Positions 1 to 13,600 of a stretch of DNA of 64,000 nucleotides are shown here, one piece after another. The notes beneath the pieces were generated by a model. It worked only from the letters and a program-made list of their open reading frames with translations, made no database searches and was not told the origin of the DNA. The DNA lies in assembly GCA_946902875.1 (NCBI GenBank), contig OX336340.1:14771566-14835565 (forward strand). Reading direction: 5' to 3'. The position numbers were made by a program, and so were the translations under genes. Every line of letters begins with the position of its first letter. The first letter of the stretch is position 1. The stretch is from Nematopogon swammerdamellus. Its lineage: Eukaryota; Arthropoda; Insecta; Lepidoptera; Adelidae.

Positions 1-125
1 GTCGTCGCCGCAGCGGGCGACCCGCCACATGCATACACTATACAAGTACGGTGCGGGTGCGAGGGAGAACAGTGAAGAGCCGCTGCGGCGGCGACACGCC
101 GAGATCCGCCCCGCGCATTATACTT
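1..125 (-). mobile_element. hAT-family MITE fragment (same family as 9589-10655)
   Basis: The GC-rich first 125 bases match, in reverse complement, the internal region at about 10425-10555 inside the complete element at 9589-10655. The fragment is cut by the window edge, so no terminal repeat or target duplication can be seen here. Confidence 0.7.
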
Positions 126-520
126 GATCTGATTCACTTTGGCGCCAGCCTGGGGAAAAAAATTTATGGGCTCTTCAGTTGTTTTCGAGACTTGTTGTTG
201 CACGCCATATTTGCACGCTATTCGGCACGCCGCTGCGGGAAATAAAAACGATAAGTGAATTTGTCAGAAGTGCAATGTTAACTTGGAATCAAAACAAAGG
301 TGAATGCACTGTAAAGTATAGATAAGTTTGTAGGAAAACAATTACAACCATGCTGAATTTGCTATAGGTAATAATTTTTTTTCCAAAAAGCATATTTCTG
401 TAACCCATGCCTAACGAATCGCAGCCCAAATATCTCCGACGTCTCAGCGGTTAATCTACCTATTGAAACCTAAATGTAAATTATACACTTTAATTTTATT
501 AACAAAGTAATTGTTTATAG

Positions 521-952
521 GATCAACATCCTGAACTGTTAATGTTCACCGATAAGAACACCTTTCTCGTAAACCCGTGCACGACTCAGCAAAAAGACTG
601 GATAGTCTTTGTCCACATGCAAGTATTCCACGTTCAGTTCTCCATCGACAACCGCAACTGGGGCCTCAATGGATCCGTCACCTACTTTGGTCCCAAGAAG
701 AATGCACGAAAGTACCTGTATGAAATATCAGTCGCCGGCAATCAAAATTCTGGTAGACTGATTTACTCACGGGACACGCACAGCGACTTGGATATGAAGA
801 CAACGGGTTGTATGCGCGGCGACACTTTCTTCATTCCGAGCGATCACGCCCTTAACTTTATGCGACCCGAACGCAACACAGTTCTACCATTCACCGTCTC
901 TATACAGCCCAAAGATAGAGGTGAAGTTCAGGGGGACTGCAACACACTCTAA
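521..952 (+). CDS. SINA/SIAH-like protein, last exon (partial gene)
   Basis: This is the terminal coding exon of a gene whose 5' part lies left of the window. It begins right after a splice acceptor (TTTATAG, phase 0) and runs 143 codons to TAA at 950-952. The protein reads like the C-terminal TRAF-like substrate-binding domain of seven-in-absentia E3 ubiquitin ligases: DWIVFVHMQVF aligns with the first strand, VTYFGPKKNARKYLYEI with the strand-helix carrying an aromatic-basic-A-x-x-(F/Y)-x-Y pattern, GRLIYSRDTHSDLD with the RRLTWEATPRSIHE-type strand, then GDTFFIPSDHALNF and LPFTVSI. In that family this domain binds substrates and adaptors while a RING and zinc fingers lie upstream; neither is visible here. 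It could be one of the diverged SINA-like paralogues known from insects, or a RING-less relative. The family call is from pattern alignment by eye; the exon itself is well supported. Confidence 0.65.
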   Translation, partial: DQHPELLMFTDKNTFLVNPCTTQQKDWIVFVHMQVFHVQFSIDNRNWGLNGSVTYFGPKKNARKYLYEISVAGNQNSGRLIYSRDTHSDLDMKTTGCMRGDTFFIPSDHALNFMRPERNTVLPFTVSIQPKDRGEVQGDCNTL

Positions 953-1055
953 ATGAAATAACTCTTCAAACTAAATACCAAAAAATTGCAACATCTATGC
1001 GTCCCCTGCTGGACATACCCCTCTCTGATTTTCCTCCAGTCCGTTCTGAACAGTA

Positions 1056-1127
1056 AGGGCTCTTACACATAAATTCGATACGATGTCGCGTCGAAGCGAC
1101 GTCGTATCATGTTTGTGTAAGAGCCCT
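1056..1127. repeat. 72-bp foldback (hairpin) repeat
   Basis: The two halves are near-perfect reverse complements: the left arm begins AGGGCTCTTACACATAAA and the right arm ends with the complement TGTGTAAGAGCCCT, with ATACGATGTCGCG facing CGACGTCGTAT near the centre. It looks like a small foldback MITE in the 3' flank between the SINA-like exon and importin-13. The rest of 953-1627 shows nothing I recognise. Confidence 0.7.
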
Positions 1128-1627
1128 AAGAAAGGCGACTAGTTTTGGCGGTACTTGTAGTACGCAGTATGCGAGTACTGGCCACTTCTTGTGTTTTATG
1201 TGCTATGCCTTCAACTGTCACTGGCAATTTGAACAGAACTTACATTCAGTTACACAGTAGATAGGTACACTTCACACAGTAATCATTATTGTGTATTTTT
1301 TATATGTTTCCTATGGCTTAATTTAATATTACTACAATACAGCTACGTGGTAGTGTTATTATAGTAACAGGTTTTTTTTACTAAACTAAAATAAGCATCC
1401 AAATTGTCAATACTAAAGGTCCCTAGAACGCTAGCAGCAATAATGTTTAAAAGTAGATAATAATTACTTTCATAAATTATAAAATGTCATGGAACCTAAT
1501 AATTTGATGAAGCTTTTATTATTATCTTTATTAACAATACAAGTATATTATACAGCAAGTTAATTATTTTCTTCTTTTTGTTTTTGTTTTGTTTTTTTTT
1601 TGTTGTACTATTACTCTAGCCTAGATA

Positions 1628-4600
1628 TTAAGCCACAAGTTGTCGGGAAGCCAAAGTTTGCCGAGCGTACTCGGTGCCGATGAGACCGCGACACACCAGC
1701 GAGAACTCTTGCACAGTTTCCAGAACTCTTCTTCGGCTACGTTTGTTCCTGTGAATAACATCAAAATCTATATATACAAATAATAAAGTACCTATTTCAT
1801 CATTATGTATGTTTTATTTATTGCCCCACATCATTGACAATAGTTACAGGTGGTCTATTCGTGGTGGTATGGAACGAAAAACATTCACAAGCGGAATCGG
1901 CCACTCCGGCACCACTTGTGACATTTGAAAACGGATTCACTCACATAGTTTCAGTAGCTATGCCATGCCCATGATCCACTTCCTCCATCATCTCGAACAT
2001 ACCAAAATATCTCCACATTCTCACTTTATTACACGAATGGAAGTATTAAATTGAGGGCACAAATTAGACCAATGTAAAAAAAAATATAGGCTGAGAGACC
2101 AATTTGTGCAGCAGTGCTACAATCACCTTGTACGCTCAGTTAGGCGCCATACCAGCAGATTTGCAGACTGCTAGGCTGTCTATCTTGTTAATAAAACCCA
2201 GGTTAAAGGATTCGGAAAATACTCGCCGGAAGACATTTGCGGTGCGACAAAGAAACTATTTTGAGAGTTACATTTGCTAGAATATTCAAATTACTCATTT
2301 TAGATGTCAACTGCCGATAATTTCATGAGATACATTTTTAGTATTTATAATATTTACATACTATAGTATGTGGGTGTGCAGGAGAAGCCAACAACAACTC
2401 TGTAGGTAGATCATGTGCTGACAAAAAGAAAAGGTACAAAATTACTTACTACAAAAATAAAAGTAGGTAACAGGTGGGGCAAAAGTAATGTCATAATGTG
2501 AATTAGCTGCCATTTTGTTAGACATTTTAAAAAATTGGGCTGTTTTCAAGGAAAGTTTATTTGAAGGTGTAAAATCTATGACATGTTGAAAAATGGATAT
2601 CGGTCAAATTACCACCTCCTGAGTTGATGCACATTTATTTTGTCCCTCCTTGTATATAATGTAGTGATAGTTACTTGAGGACGGCAGCTATGAACTTCTG
2701 CTTGTGCTTATCGCTGGCGTGGGGGGAAGGGAAGCCGGCGGGCTGGAGGGCGTGGCGTAACCAGGCAGCGAGGTCTCCGGCGGCCGCGCGGTCCGCGTCG
2801 CTCCACGGCGCGCGGTTCAGCGCCAGCAACAGGTCTGCAAGCGGCTCCACCTGATTGCGAGGCGTCGCACCCCCTATACACACATTAACTCTATTATTAC
2901 AATATTTTGAACTAGTATATTCTCTCAAAGGCGAGTTCGCGTTTAAGAGAACAGGCAGTATCTTAGATACTTGATACGTGCTGGATAGGGTTTCCGATTT
3001 CCTGACCTTTTTTATTCCTGGAACCCAGGAATTAGAAATTTACGTTCCCAGGAAATTCCTGGGACCCGGGAAGGAGAATATAATTTTTAATAAAATAAAT
3101 ATGAAGTTATAAATTTAGTGGAAAAGCCGACCCTTAACCTGAAGGCTCCCAACTGCTCCGCGCGGAGCAGGTATTACGTCCGCTGGCTGCTATCTGCTCC
3201 GCGCGGACAGGCATTTTTTTTTTAATTTGTGTCCACCAAGCGACTGTACTTGCACCTTTAGCAGATTTTGTTATGTTTATGGTTTAGTGGCATGCAGGGT
3301 TGAGTATCCCCCCCTTTAGTGAAGATGGCTTCTGCTGCTATTGTTGGACGTTTCAGTCTCCTTATGCCCTGCTCGGTGTCGGTCAAAGCAATGGCAAGAG
3401 TGTTTACATGATTGGTAATATTTTGCAATATTTCGATGTTCGAGTTACTAGCGGTTCCCCACAGCTGAATACCGTATGTCCATATGGGCTTAAGCACGAC
3501 CTCATAGACAAGAAGCTTGTTCTCCAAACTAAAACTAGACCTACTTTGGAGGAGCCATTCTAGGCTGTATAGTCTCATGTTCAGTTGTTTCTTTTTGGCT
3601 TTGATTCAGGCTTGGATTTCGTACGATAATTATCATATTTGTACCATAATTACAACGATCGTACGATATACGATCCTAATACTTGGATTGTACGCTAAAA
3701 TACCATAATTTTTATCACCGGCAAAATTATTTATTATTTATTTTTTATTTGTAATTCTGTGAAAAGTAAAATTTTGCTTTGGCAACACTAACCCATCATC
3801 CAAAGTGGTCAAAAATAATTATAGTCCGTTCACCTAAAAATTGCGCCCAATTTCTGTACTATTTGCATGGCGATATTGTCAACGACGAGCCATCTTAAAG
3901 TACCTACCTACGAATTTTATACAAAGGTTTAAATCATGGGAATATCCCGACTCACTCGAATCATCGTTGTCCCTATATAACTATAATTAATTATCTTCTG
4001 TTGCGGAACGCTAAGAAGAATGTTTCCAGTTCAAGATGACTAATAAAAATGCCTACATCCGTAGCATACTTGAATTATGATATGAATATGCCAGTGTAAT
4101 TTGGTCTCCACAATACGATATTCATAAATTGAGTTTAAAACGGATAAAATTTTTTTTTATTAAACATTTGGATTTTAACCTTTCGCCCGCCGGCGCCGCG
4201 CGCGCACTGCCTCCCTAAAATGCCGCGACTTTTTCGCAGGAGCGATTCGTTACGCAAGGAGAATAAAAACTTTTTTTCGGAAGAAAAATATCGAACACAT
4301 ATAGGAAATTTAGCATGGTTGTAATACTTATAAAATGTCCTACAAATTTATCTATAACTTGTAGTGCTCTGACTTTTATTTTGATTCCAAATTGTGAGTT
4401 GAACATTGCACGAACATTTCACTTACCAAATATAGTGAGGCTATGTTTTGTTTCGATTTTACACTCGCCAATGGATAAAACCTTCCAATAATAACACATT
4501 CACTTCATAAATGTTGTATTCTTTCGAATTTATACAAAAACACAAACAAACTAATGACTAAAAACATCAAAAATCATTTTTAATCGGGGCGTGGTCGCGG

Positions 4601-7600
4601 CTAATTCGCGCGCGAACATGTACGTTCGTCGCCACTGCTCGAAAACAACTGAAGAGATCTTTAATTTTGTGCTCTAGCGTGGCGACAAAGTGAATCATTT
4701 CGAGAAGGGCATAACTTCACCTTTTTTTAGAAGTATAATTGAACCTAATCCACATATTGAAAGAGTGCGTATTTAAATGCCGAAAGTCACTAGTCATGTT
4801 GCCGCAGATCTACGCTTAGGCAGTTAGAGGGCGATGCGCAGATCTGCGCTTGGGCATTCGAAAGGTTAAAGTTAGGATGACACTAGAGAATAACTACATT
4901 ATGAGTTGCCGGAATTTTAAAATACTTACCCTTGAAGAAAGGAGACTCTTAGCAGATACTACCTTGCTATTTGATGTGGTGCGCGGACGCTTGGATAGCA
5001 CTGAACTAGTGGGGATTGTGGGACTAAACGTCCCACCGCGTCGTACACGTCACACAGCTCTCCTACACGAGCCCGCGCACCACACCAACTATGCTCAGGA
5101 CTCAGTTTTAACTAGAATTGTACGTAACGTTGATCTATTTACTGATACTGACATCTTTCACCTATCTAGATCAAAATTCAGAATTGAGATTATAAGGACA
5201 TTGATGAGCGAATAAGTATCACCCACACATGCATTCATAACCACAGTTTATTTTTATTTTATTTGATTTTTTCTTATATTTCCATATGTTATGTTTTCTA
5301 GCCCGTAATTAATGTAATCCCTTATGGAAATATTTAATAGGCCATTGTAAGTGTTCATTCTAAGTATATAATTTGTATAACTTGTGCTGTTGATTTCCTG
5401 AAAAAAAAAGAAAAAAAAGACATCTGCCACTGAATACTGGCAGTAATAAGTAAATTTTTGATTGCGAAAAATTGTTTTCACATAAGATGAGTTGAATGAT
5501 GGATGGAATATGTTACGAACCGATACAGCGTACGGCGACCGCGGCGAGGTGTGGTGCGTGCGTGCGCATCTCGTGCGGTCGCACCGCCGCCAGTGCCGCC
5601 AGCCAGCTGCACGCACTGCGCGCGGCCCCCGCCTCCCACAGCGGCACGCACGCACAACCTGCTCACATACATTCTGCATTACATAGGAGCTGACGAGATG
5701 GGAGATGTGTTAGGTAACATAAAGATGTTATATAGCCTCCTATAACCATCCAAAGAGCAGATGATAAACTCAGCACTCAATGACTTAAACGAACACCGGC
5801 TCCATTGCCAGTAGGAGAATGTTTCAATCGAGCATGTGACTAGCAAATGACCACTTTTTCTGTCTTAACACTGGAGTACCAAAATGCCATACTCCATTAG
5901 GACTTACGTGGGCTACACATGTTCCTTTTTAAGTCATGTGGGGCGCGAAGTGTACTTCGCGCCCTGCACTTCAAAATATCTTCACACACTTCAAAATATC
6001 TTCTTTTATTTTATCTTAATTGTGAATAACATACAAAAATGTTTGTATGATTTGGGACTTCAGAATTAGTGACTCAAGTTTTTAGGAATTAAGATATCCA
6101 AAACCACATACCAAGTTCGACTGTCTGCGGTAGGAAGTCGCCTAGGAAGTCCAAGTACTGCGGCTTCTTCTTGGCGATGGATGTGAGAGCGACAAAGAGG
6201 CCCTCGGCGACGTCCGCGACCGAGGCGAGGTCGGCGGCGCGACACGCGCGCACGCACACCTCCACGCACGCTCGCAGCAGCCCCGCGCTGCCGCTCCACT
6301 CGCTGCCCAGCATCAGCACCATCTGCACCATACCATACCATATGTACTAATTACTAACAGAATCCACCTGTAATACAATACAGCTGCTAATAGTCACAAC
6401 ACTGGCCACAAATAATTGGAAATATATTAAAAATTATGATAACAAATAGAGATTTCCAAGGTTCAGGTAGCAGGATTCAAATTTAAATTTATGAAAGCTC
6501 CTAAAAAAGGTTGAAATGATTGAAGTCACCTTGAAAACGAGAGCATATTTTAGTTGGGTTGTCGGGGCATTGATATGACTTTTTATAATCCGAGGCAAAT
6601 CAGAAGGCACTAGAACTCAAACTAACGTGGAAACACGACGACGACGTAGTCACAGTACAAGTCAGTAGTATAGTTGACAAGTGAGTGTGACAAGGTTCTG
6701 GTGCCTTTTGATCAACCGCCAGTTATATGCATTTTTTTTAACAAAGTCTTAAAATATAAGTTGTTTTCAGATACATAATTACCAACTGGCTTTCGGATGA
6801 TTCCCCACTTTTGTCAAATCTTGCACAATGCACAATACCCTACCAATACTACAATACCCTGCGAAGTTTCTTGCTACCCTGCGAAGTTTCTTGTCGGTTC
6901 TTCTTCGTGGGTGTAATCAAACCGGATAGAACAAATTGTGACAAGTTCGAGTGCAGTCTAACTGCCATATGAATGATCAATAAACAATACAATACAATAC
7001 AATACAACAATATGATCAATTAGCGTTTGCCTGCAGCTTCGCTTCGCGTCACTTTGCTTACAGCTCAGGCCGCTAATGACGTAGCGATATGATTTATAGA
7101 CTAAAACCATCTTGAGAAGTGACAGAATGTAACAGTGAAAACTATATGTAAATCGATAAAGTGGTTCTAGAGGAGGATTAGTATATTGACGTACATTACA
7201 CGGCCATAGAAACCTCGCTTTATTTATTAGGATAATTTCAGTCCGCTCAGTTTGACGGTAGTTGCCATCCAAACCACGGAGATGGCACCTTATATTTTTC
7301 CTTTACAATTACATACAAACTCACCAGTCGTATGACATCAATACCAATAGGACAGGGTGCGGTGTGGAGCGCCTGCAGTGCCAACTGTGACAGCTGGTCC
7401 ATCACCGGCAAACAATCTTCCATCAGCACCTGCAGCGCTTGCTTCAGCAACTGGAACAGCAGCTGCCAGCACATCTTGGTTAAGGCACATGCTCTTTCTT
7501 CACCTACTCGAGCAATGAGTGAGTCAAATACTTGATTGCAAGCATGCAATTGATTTCACAAATCCAGTCTTTTTTCAATCCTATATACGAGTACTTATCT

Positions 7601-10600
7601 TGAAATATCCAGAGATGGGCGTATAGGTTAGGTTGATGACAAAACTGCGGAAATTTCTCATGAGGAGTGTAAGAGGCCAAATAAGGTGTTCAGCTTCGTG
7701 GAAAAGCTCCGGTGGTTGGAGTAGCTTGTCGTTGAGCTTGGCCGCACAATGAACAAGGGGAACGAGCAGATGTGTGTACCGGCACGTGCTGTGGATGTCT
7801 GGTGAGCGGGGGCAGGGTGGGGAGCAGGCGACACAGCAGCGTGGCGGCCAGCACGCGCTGCGCCGGCAGCGACGTGAGCAGCGCCGCCGCCGCCTCGGCC
7901 GCCCCTCGGGACACGCTCTTCGCTCCTAGCCGCTCCGCTTCCTCGCCCTGCCGCAATCATCATAAATACTACTTCTATTTCATTTTATTTCAAAGTGCAT
8001 ATACAGAGAATTTTGACTCACATCCGTAAATTATAGAGATCACAGTTTAGACCAGTCAACACTCCAAAATCTAAATTGTTATTTGTATTTTATCTAACAC
8101 ACAGTTTATTGCGGATCAGATGAATATATAGATATTTTTTTATATATTATGGTTTACTTATGTGGTTCTTTTATGTTTTGAGGTGTAGATCACACCTTTA
8201 TTTATTTTTCTTTATTTATTTATTTTAAACACTGACTGTGCTGTGCCTGTATTCTGTTTTTTTTTTTATTTACTACCAGCTGGTGCATATATTCTGTTTT
8301 TTTAATTTATGAGTGCACTTGTATTGTTTTAGTATTTTTGTTTGTTAAATTGGGTTTTCAGCTGGTAGTTAGTGTACCCTGATCATGTTGATAGTTTAAA
8401 TCCAAAAGAAATTGTTCAAAGATAACATTACATACCTCTGTCTTGAGATCATTGTAGAGAGAGTCGGCCAGCTTGGAGAGCAGAGTGAGGGCCACGGGCT
8501 GCGGCGCGGTGGAGAGAGCAGCTCCGGCCGCACCCAACAGTTGCCGCGACACCCAGCCCTCGTACCGTCCGCTTGCCGTCTGCATAGTATTCATTCTTTC
8601 ACCGTTATCCTGCGGCCAAATACTGCACCGCTTGGTCACCACTTTGTCTTTTTAAGGTTCTGTACCTCAAAAGAGAAAAAAAAGTAATCCTATAAGGTTT
8701 ATAAGATCACTTTTGACTATGTCCTAGTATAGAATGTCTGCATACACACCAGTGCCGCCTGCACGATCTGTTCAGCGAGTGGTGCGGCGTGCTGGTGGCA
8801 CTCGGAGCTGAGCTTGCGGAGCGCGAGGGCGGCGCGCGCGGGCGCGCGGGGCAGGGACGCGCCGGCCGCCTGCAGCGCAGCGCGCGCCAGCGTGCCGCCC
8901 TCCTCCTCCAGCGAGCCGAGCCACATCGCGTACGCGCCCAGACACTCCAGCGACGTGTGCACCAGTCTGCCCACCGAACACACAACATTTGATGACTGCC
9001 CGTTGGTGACACCTTTCTCCAGGACAACGCTGTACCGAGGATGCTCACGTCTTGTCGGAAAAAACATTTGAAACAAAGTCAAAATTTAAACATTACTATT
9101 ACGACGTAAAACACCCCCCTTCAGCTTTTGTGTATTTATTTACTGGACAGTTCATAACTTTTCTGGGTGTGTTTTAAAGTGTTAGTTTTTTTTATTGTGA
9201 CACGAATATATAAAATTTCAACAGTGAACTTCGAGAAAAATTTTTTTAGCTGTCGATGAACAATACTCGCTATCCTGTGAAATAAGTCTGTATTTTAAGT
9301 TAAAAGTGTTATTTTGTTCAGAAAAACATTTGCTATCAATTAGTGTATCAAATAAGCACTCAGATATCTTATGAAATGGTTAAAATATTAAATTAATCAA
9401 AAATATGAATAATATAAATATGTATTACAATAAATAGTGCAGACATAATTTGAATGAAGCAAGAATTTGTGTGTGAAAAGTTACTCCATTGAAATTCTTT
9501 CTTACCATTTCACAAACATTTTGCATTTTATTTGCTACATTATTTGTAGTATTTGGAAATAAATCATGCCCTTTTGCATGGTTAGAATCAGTGGCGGCTG
9601 GTGACTTCAGTGACCGGTAGTGCGCTAAGTACCTACCTACTTAAATACCAAATTACCCAACACATTCCCCTCATGTTATTTTAAGATCGGGACTTCCGAT
9701 TTTTTTAAATGCCTGCGTACTTATGCGTAATTAATTTATGTACGTACCTAGTATGAATATTCTCAAGACACTCAATGAGTTGCAAAAAACAAGAAAAGAA
9801 ATCCAAAACACTTTTTTAACTAATTTTAGTACCTTTATGAACACATCCATAGACCACAACACTACTGCAGCTTTAAAAAAGAAAACAGTAGTAATGCCCC
9901 AAAAATACTTAAAAAAAAAAAAAAATTAAAGCATTTGAAACCTTACCTTTAACCAACGCTTAGGCAAATATCGGCACTACTTAATTCACAGTATCACACA
10001 GAAAACACAAAACCTAACCATATCCCATTTTAAATATTCGCGCGCTAACGGGTATGTGACATCACATGACAGCGCGCTGACTCTAGCTAGACAGACGGAC
10101 TCGTGCAAAACGAATCGCTCGCAACGCGACGCGTCGCGCGCGCGGCTATTCACGATATAGCGTCCTTGTTTGGCGCTCGTGCGCCGGACGCAGAACTCCA
10201 TTTCGGCCCATACTGTTTCTATGAAGTATCTTTTGTCTCACGCGCCAGCGGTGTTTTGCCGATCTCCATACATTCAGCATGGGAGACCCGCGTGCGCTCT
10301 CCGATTACGCACGGGGCGCGCGTTTACTCGCAAAAAAGTGTCTTGTGATCTATAAAATAAGGTCGAATTCACATTCGTATTTATTTGGAGTACGATCTTT
10401 ATGGTTTTAATGTAGGTATAATGCGCGGGGCGGATCTTGGCGTGTCGCCGCCGCGGTTCGTCGGTGTTCTCCCTCGCACCCGCACCGTACTTGTATAGTT
10501 TATTCGCGTGGCGGGTCGCCCGCTGCGGCGACGACACGCCGAGATCCGTCCCGGGCACTATATATTGTAAGATATTATTTATTTTGAGTGAAGTGAAGAC

Positions 10601-13600
10601 TTCTCGTGGTATGGTAGTGCGGCGCACGAGCGCACTTTAGGACCAGCCGCCAGTGGTTAGAATTAAACACAAAACTATTGTTTATGGTCCATAAGGCCTA
10701 TCTCATTCATTACCCCCTGTATACATTATCTCTAAAACTACTCAACACACAAACAATACAGTTATAATATAGATTTTTTTATATTTCATAGTACACACAA
10801 AAAAACAAACTGGACGCTGTTTTTTGGCAGTAGTAGGAACGTATTAAGGCTAAATGTAAATACCTAGTATCTGTGGAGGTGGTGGCGGCAGCGGCAGCAT
10901 GTTCCAACATGCGCGCAATCTCCGGGGGAACCTCGTTCTTCATGGGGGCCGCGTCGGAGAGCGCGAGGAACACATGCAGCGTGGCCTCGCGCGCTGCGTC
11001 AGAGTCGCACCGCCTCCACGCCGCCTCCACCGCCTCCCAGCACGCACCGCGCAACACACCCCAGCATGACATCTGACATTTGTAATTAATTTCAATACCT
11101 CCCATATTTAACCCTTATCTAACTAACGTACAACTGACTGGTCCATTAAAAATTAATGTCCGAACTCTACGAAGAGAAAGTCACAATAGATGTGAAAGGT
11201 AGCAGCGACAATGGAGGGAGACTAAACTATTCACTTTTACACAATTCATGTTATTTCATTTCTATGAACATGAAATTGGAAGTACTCTCTTGCATTGCTT
11301 AGTAGTTAGTAAGTTCTATTCAGTTATACTGACCACAGTGTCGGCAATATCTTGCCGGTAACAACGCAACAGTTCTGCATCGTCACTGGCCAGACTGGAT
11401 TCATCAGGAGCACGTGACTTCTCTATCAGGACGTCGAAAAGTCTCAAAAACACCACATTCAAACTTGTCACGTTGAGGTATATTACTTCATCCTGTGTAC
11501 AAAAATATACCATAACATATCAAAACATAAACTAATAAAACATATTGTCTATTATTTATTACACTTGTGAGTAAAAAATTAAAGAAAACTTCTTAATCAG
11601 AGAGTTGTTTAATGCTAATTATATACTGCTTCGCCTACTGAGGTTATCAAACTCTGGTGCTTTACTAAATAAACAAATAATTGAATGAGCTGGCAAAAAT
11701 TCCCGTTCATTATATAAAGACGGCGCCAGGTACGGTCCATTTGCATTTTTGGGATGTTTAAATTCCTTTCAAAATTAGCACACACAAACATATAACAAAG
11801 TTTCACCTGAAGCATGTACCAGAATCCAAAGGTGAGAGAGGAGTGCGTCTCATGTATGGGATAGAAGCCGGGAGCAGACTGGCACGCAAGCAATAGCTCC
11901 ACCAGCTCGCGCGCCGACGCGTCGCCCGTCTCCGCCTCGCGCTCCACAGCGCTCACCATCGCTCGCGTGTGGCACTCGCCAATGGCCACCGCGCATGTGA
12001 ACAGTGCCGCTAGTAGATCCTGTAATTATATAGTTTTATAAACTTTCTACAGTCACAGACCAGAGAACATAGAAGTATCTACACAGTTTTAGTGGTTACT
12101 TTTGTGTTGTGAATGCAATTAATCGGATGATATCCGTTTCTTTAGTACTGAAAGTAACCAGCCTCAGTTCTGACACACCTCTTATAATGACAAGTAGGTA
12201 CGCCTAGTAAGTTCGGAAAATTACTTAAACTTGAAAGGGACAAAGCATTTAGCACTCTTTGACCTTGTTGACCATGGGAAATTAACATACTGAAGGATCA
12301 CAACTTTAGAGTAAACAAGTACTGCAATTTGGTAGACTGGATAGTTGAGAAATGGATTCAAGAATGATCTCTTCGCTGTGGAAGTTGGAGTAAGAGGACT
12401 ACCAGCGAAGTCGCTCTACAGTCTCTTCAAGAACCTAGGCCTTTCAAGATCGACTCTAAGCTCATATATGGAGAGAGCTTCAAAAACGTCACAGGAGGCA
12501 TCCTACAGAATATGGATCTAGGTCGAGAGCGGGACGGGACGTCCTAGTCATCGCAGACTAGCTGACGAGGGCTTGATGCGAGCTGAAACGTAACACACGC
12601 TGGAGAACTACACACAGTAGCCACTCGCTACTCCCGACATCGTCTGACACCCTCCTCTACTGCCAACGGGCCCGGATTTGTTCGGTGAAGCCATCGCAAG
12701 CTTAGTAAGGAAGGAAGTAAGGAAGGCGTCAAGCCTTCCTTACTTACAAACATGATTTTACACCGATCAAGAAGATTCTTAAAATCAAATACAGAAAATA
12801 TGTTCTGTGAAGCCCGGAGCCATGAAGCTGCCCTAGAATAAACCAAAACCTAACTCCATTTTGGCGCAGTTACGAAATATTAGAGTTTAAGTTAGGTACC
12901 GCTGAGCGGCTGAACCGCTGACCCGCTGGCGGGCACGCCAAATTTCGTGAATTTTCGTGCAGCAAAAATGGCCAAGGGGTTAAACTGTGTGTAAAATGAT
13001 TGAAGTTTTGTTTAATTTAAATATCTATCTATAACAACAGGCATAGTACAATTCAGTACTATTACTATATACTATATATTATTACTATATAGGCAAGTAC
13101 TAGGTGGCCTGCTAGCTGACATGGAATTGAAAAATTATGGCCCATCTCCAAAATTGGTTGGGCAACCTTATTCTAGAATTGTTAAAGAGTAAGAGTGGCC
13201 ACTCGCTAGCCAAACGCTTGATTGAAAACTTCTCCTACTTGCAATGGACCCAGATGTGTTTGGTGAAGACAGTGAGTGCTGAGTTCATCACCCGCTTCCT
13301 GAAAGCATGCAGTTAAACTTGATACTCGCCTCACTGTGAGAGTCGTGCTCTGTATCTCGCAAGAGCAGTGGGCGGGTGAGGTTGGTGAGCATACGCGCCA
13401 CCTGCAGCGCGGCGGGGGGCGGCGCGGGTGGCTGCGCGGCCGCGGCAGCGCGTACTGCCCCCAGCGCCGCCTCGCACGCCTCCAGCCCGCTTTCGCTTAT
13501 TGTACCCTGCGCCCTGCAAGTACAAACAACTACAGTAGATATATCAAAGCTCAAGTTTTTTCGCAGCACAAAGTAATAATTACAGTATTTGCCATGGTTA

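Noticed and set aside
5492..5745. Plus-strand frames of 64-80 codons
   Set aside because: Antisense shadows of importin-13 exon 15 (5521-5658), whose correct minus-strand frame was fixed by phase and by similarity.
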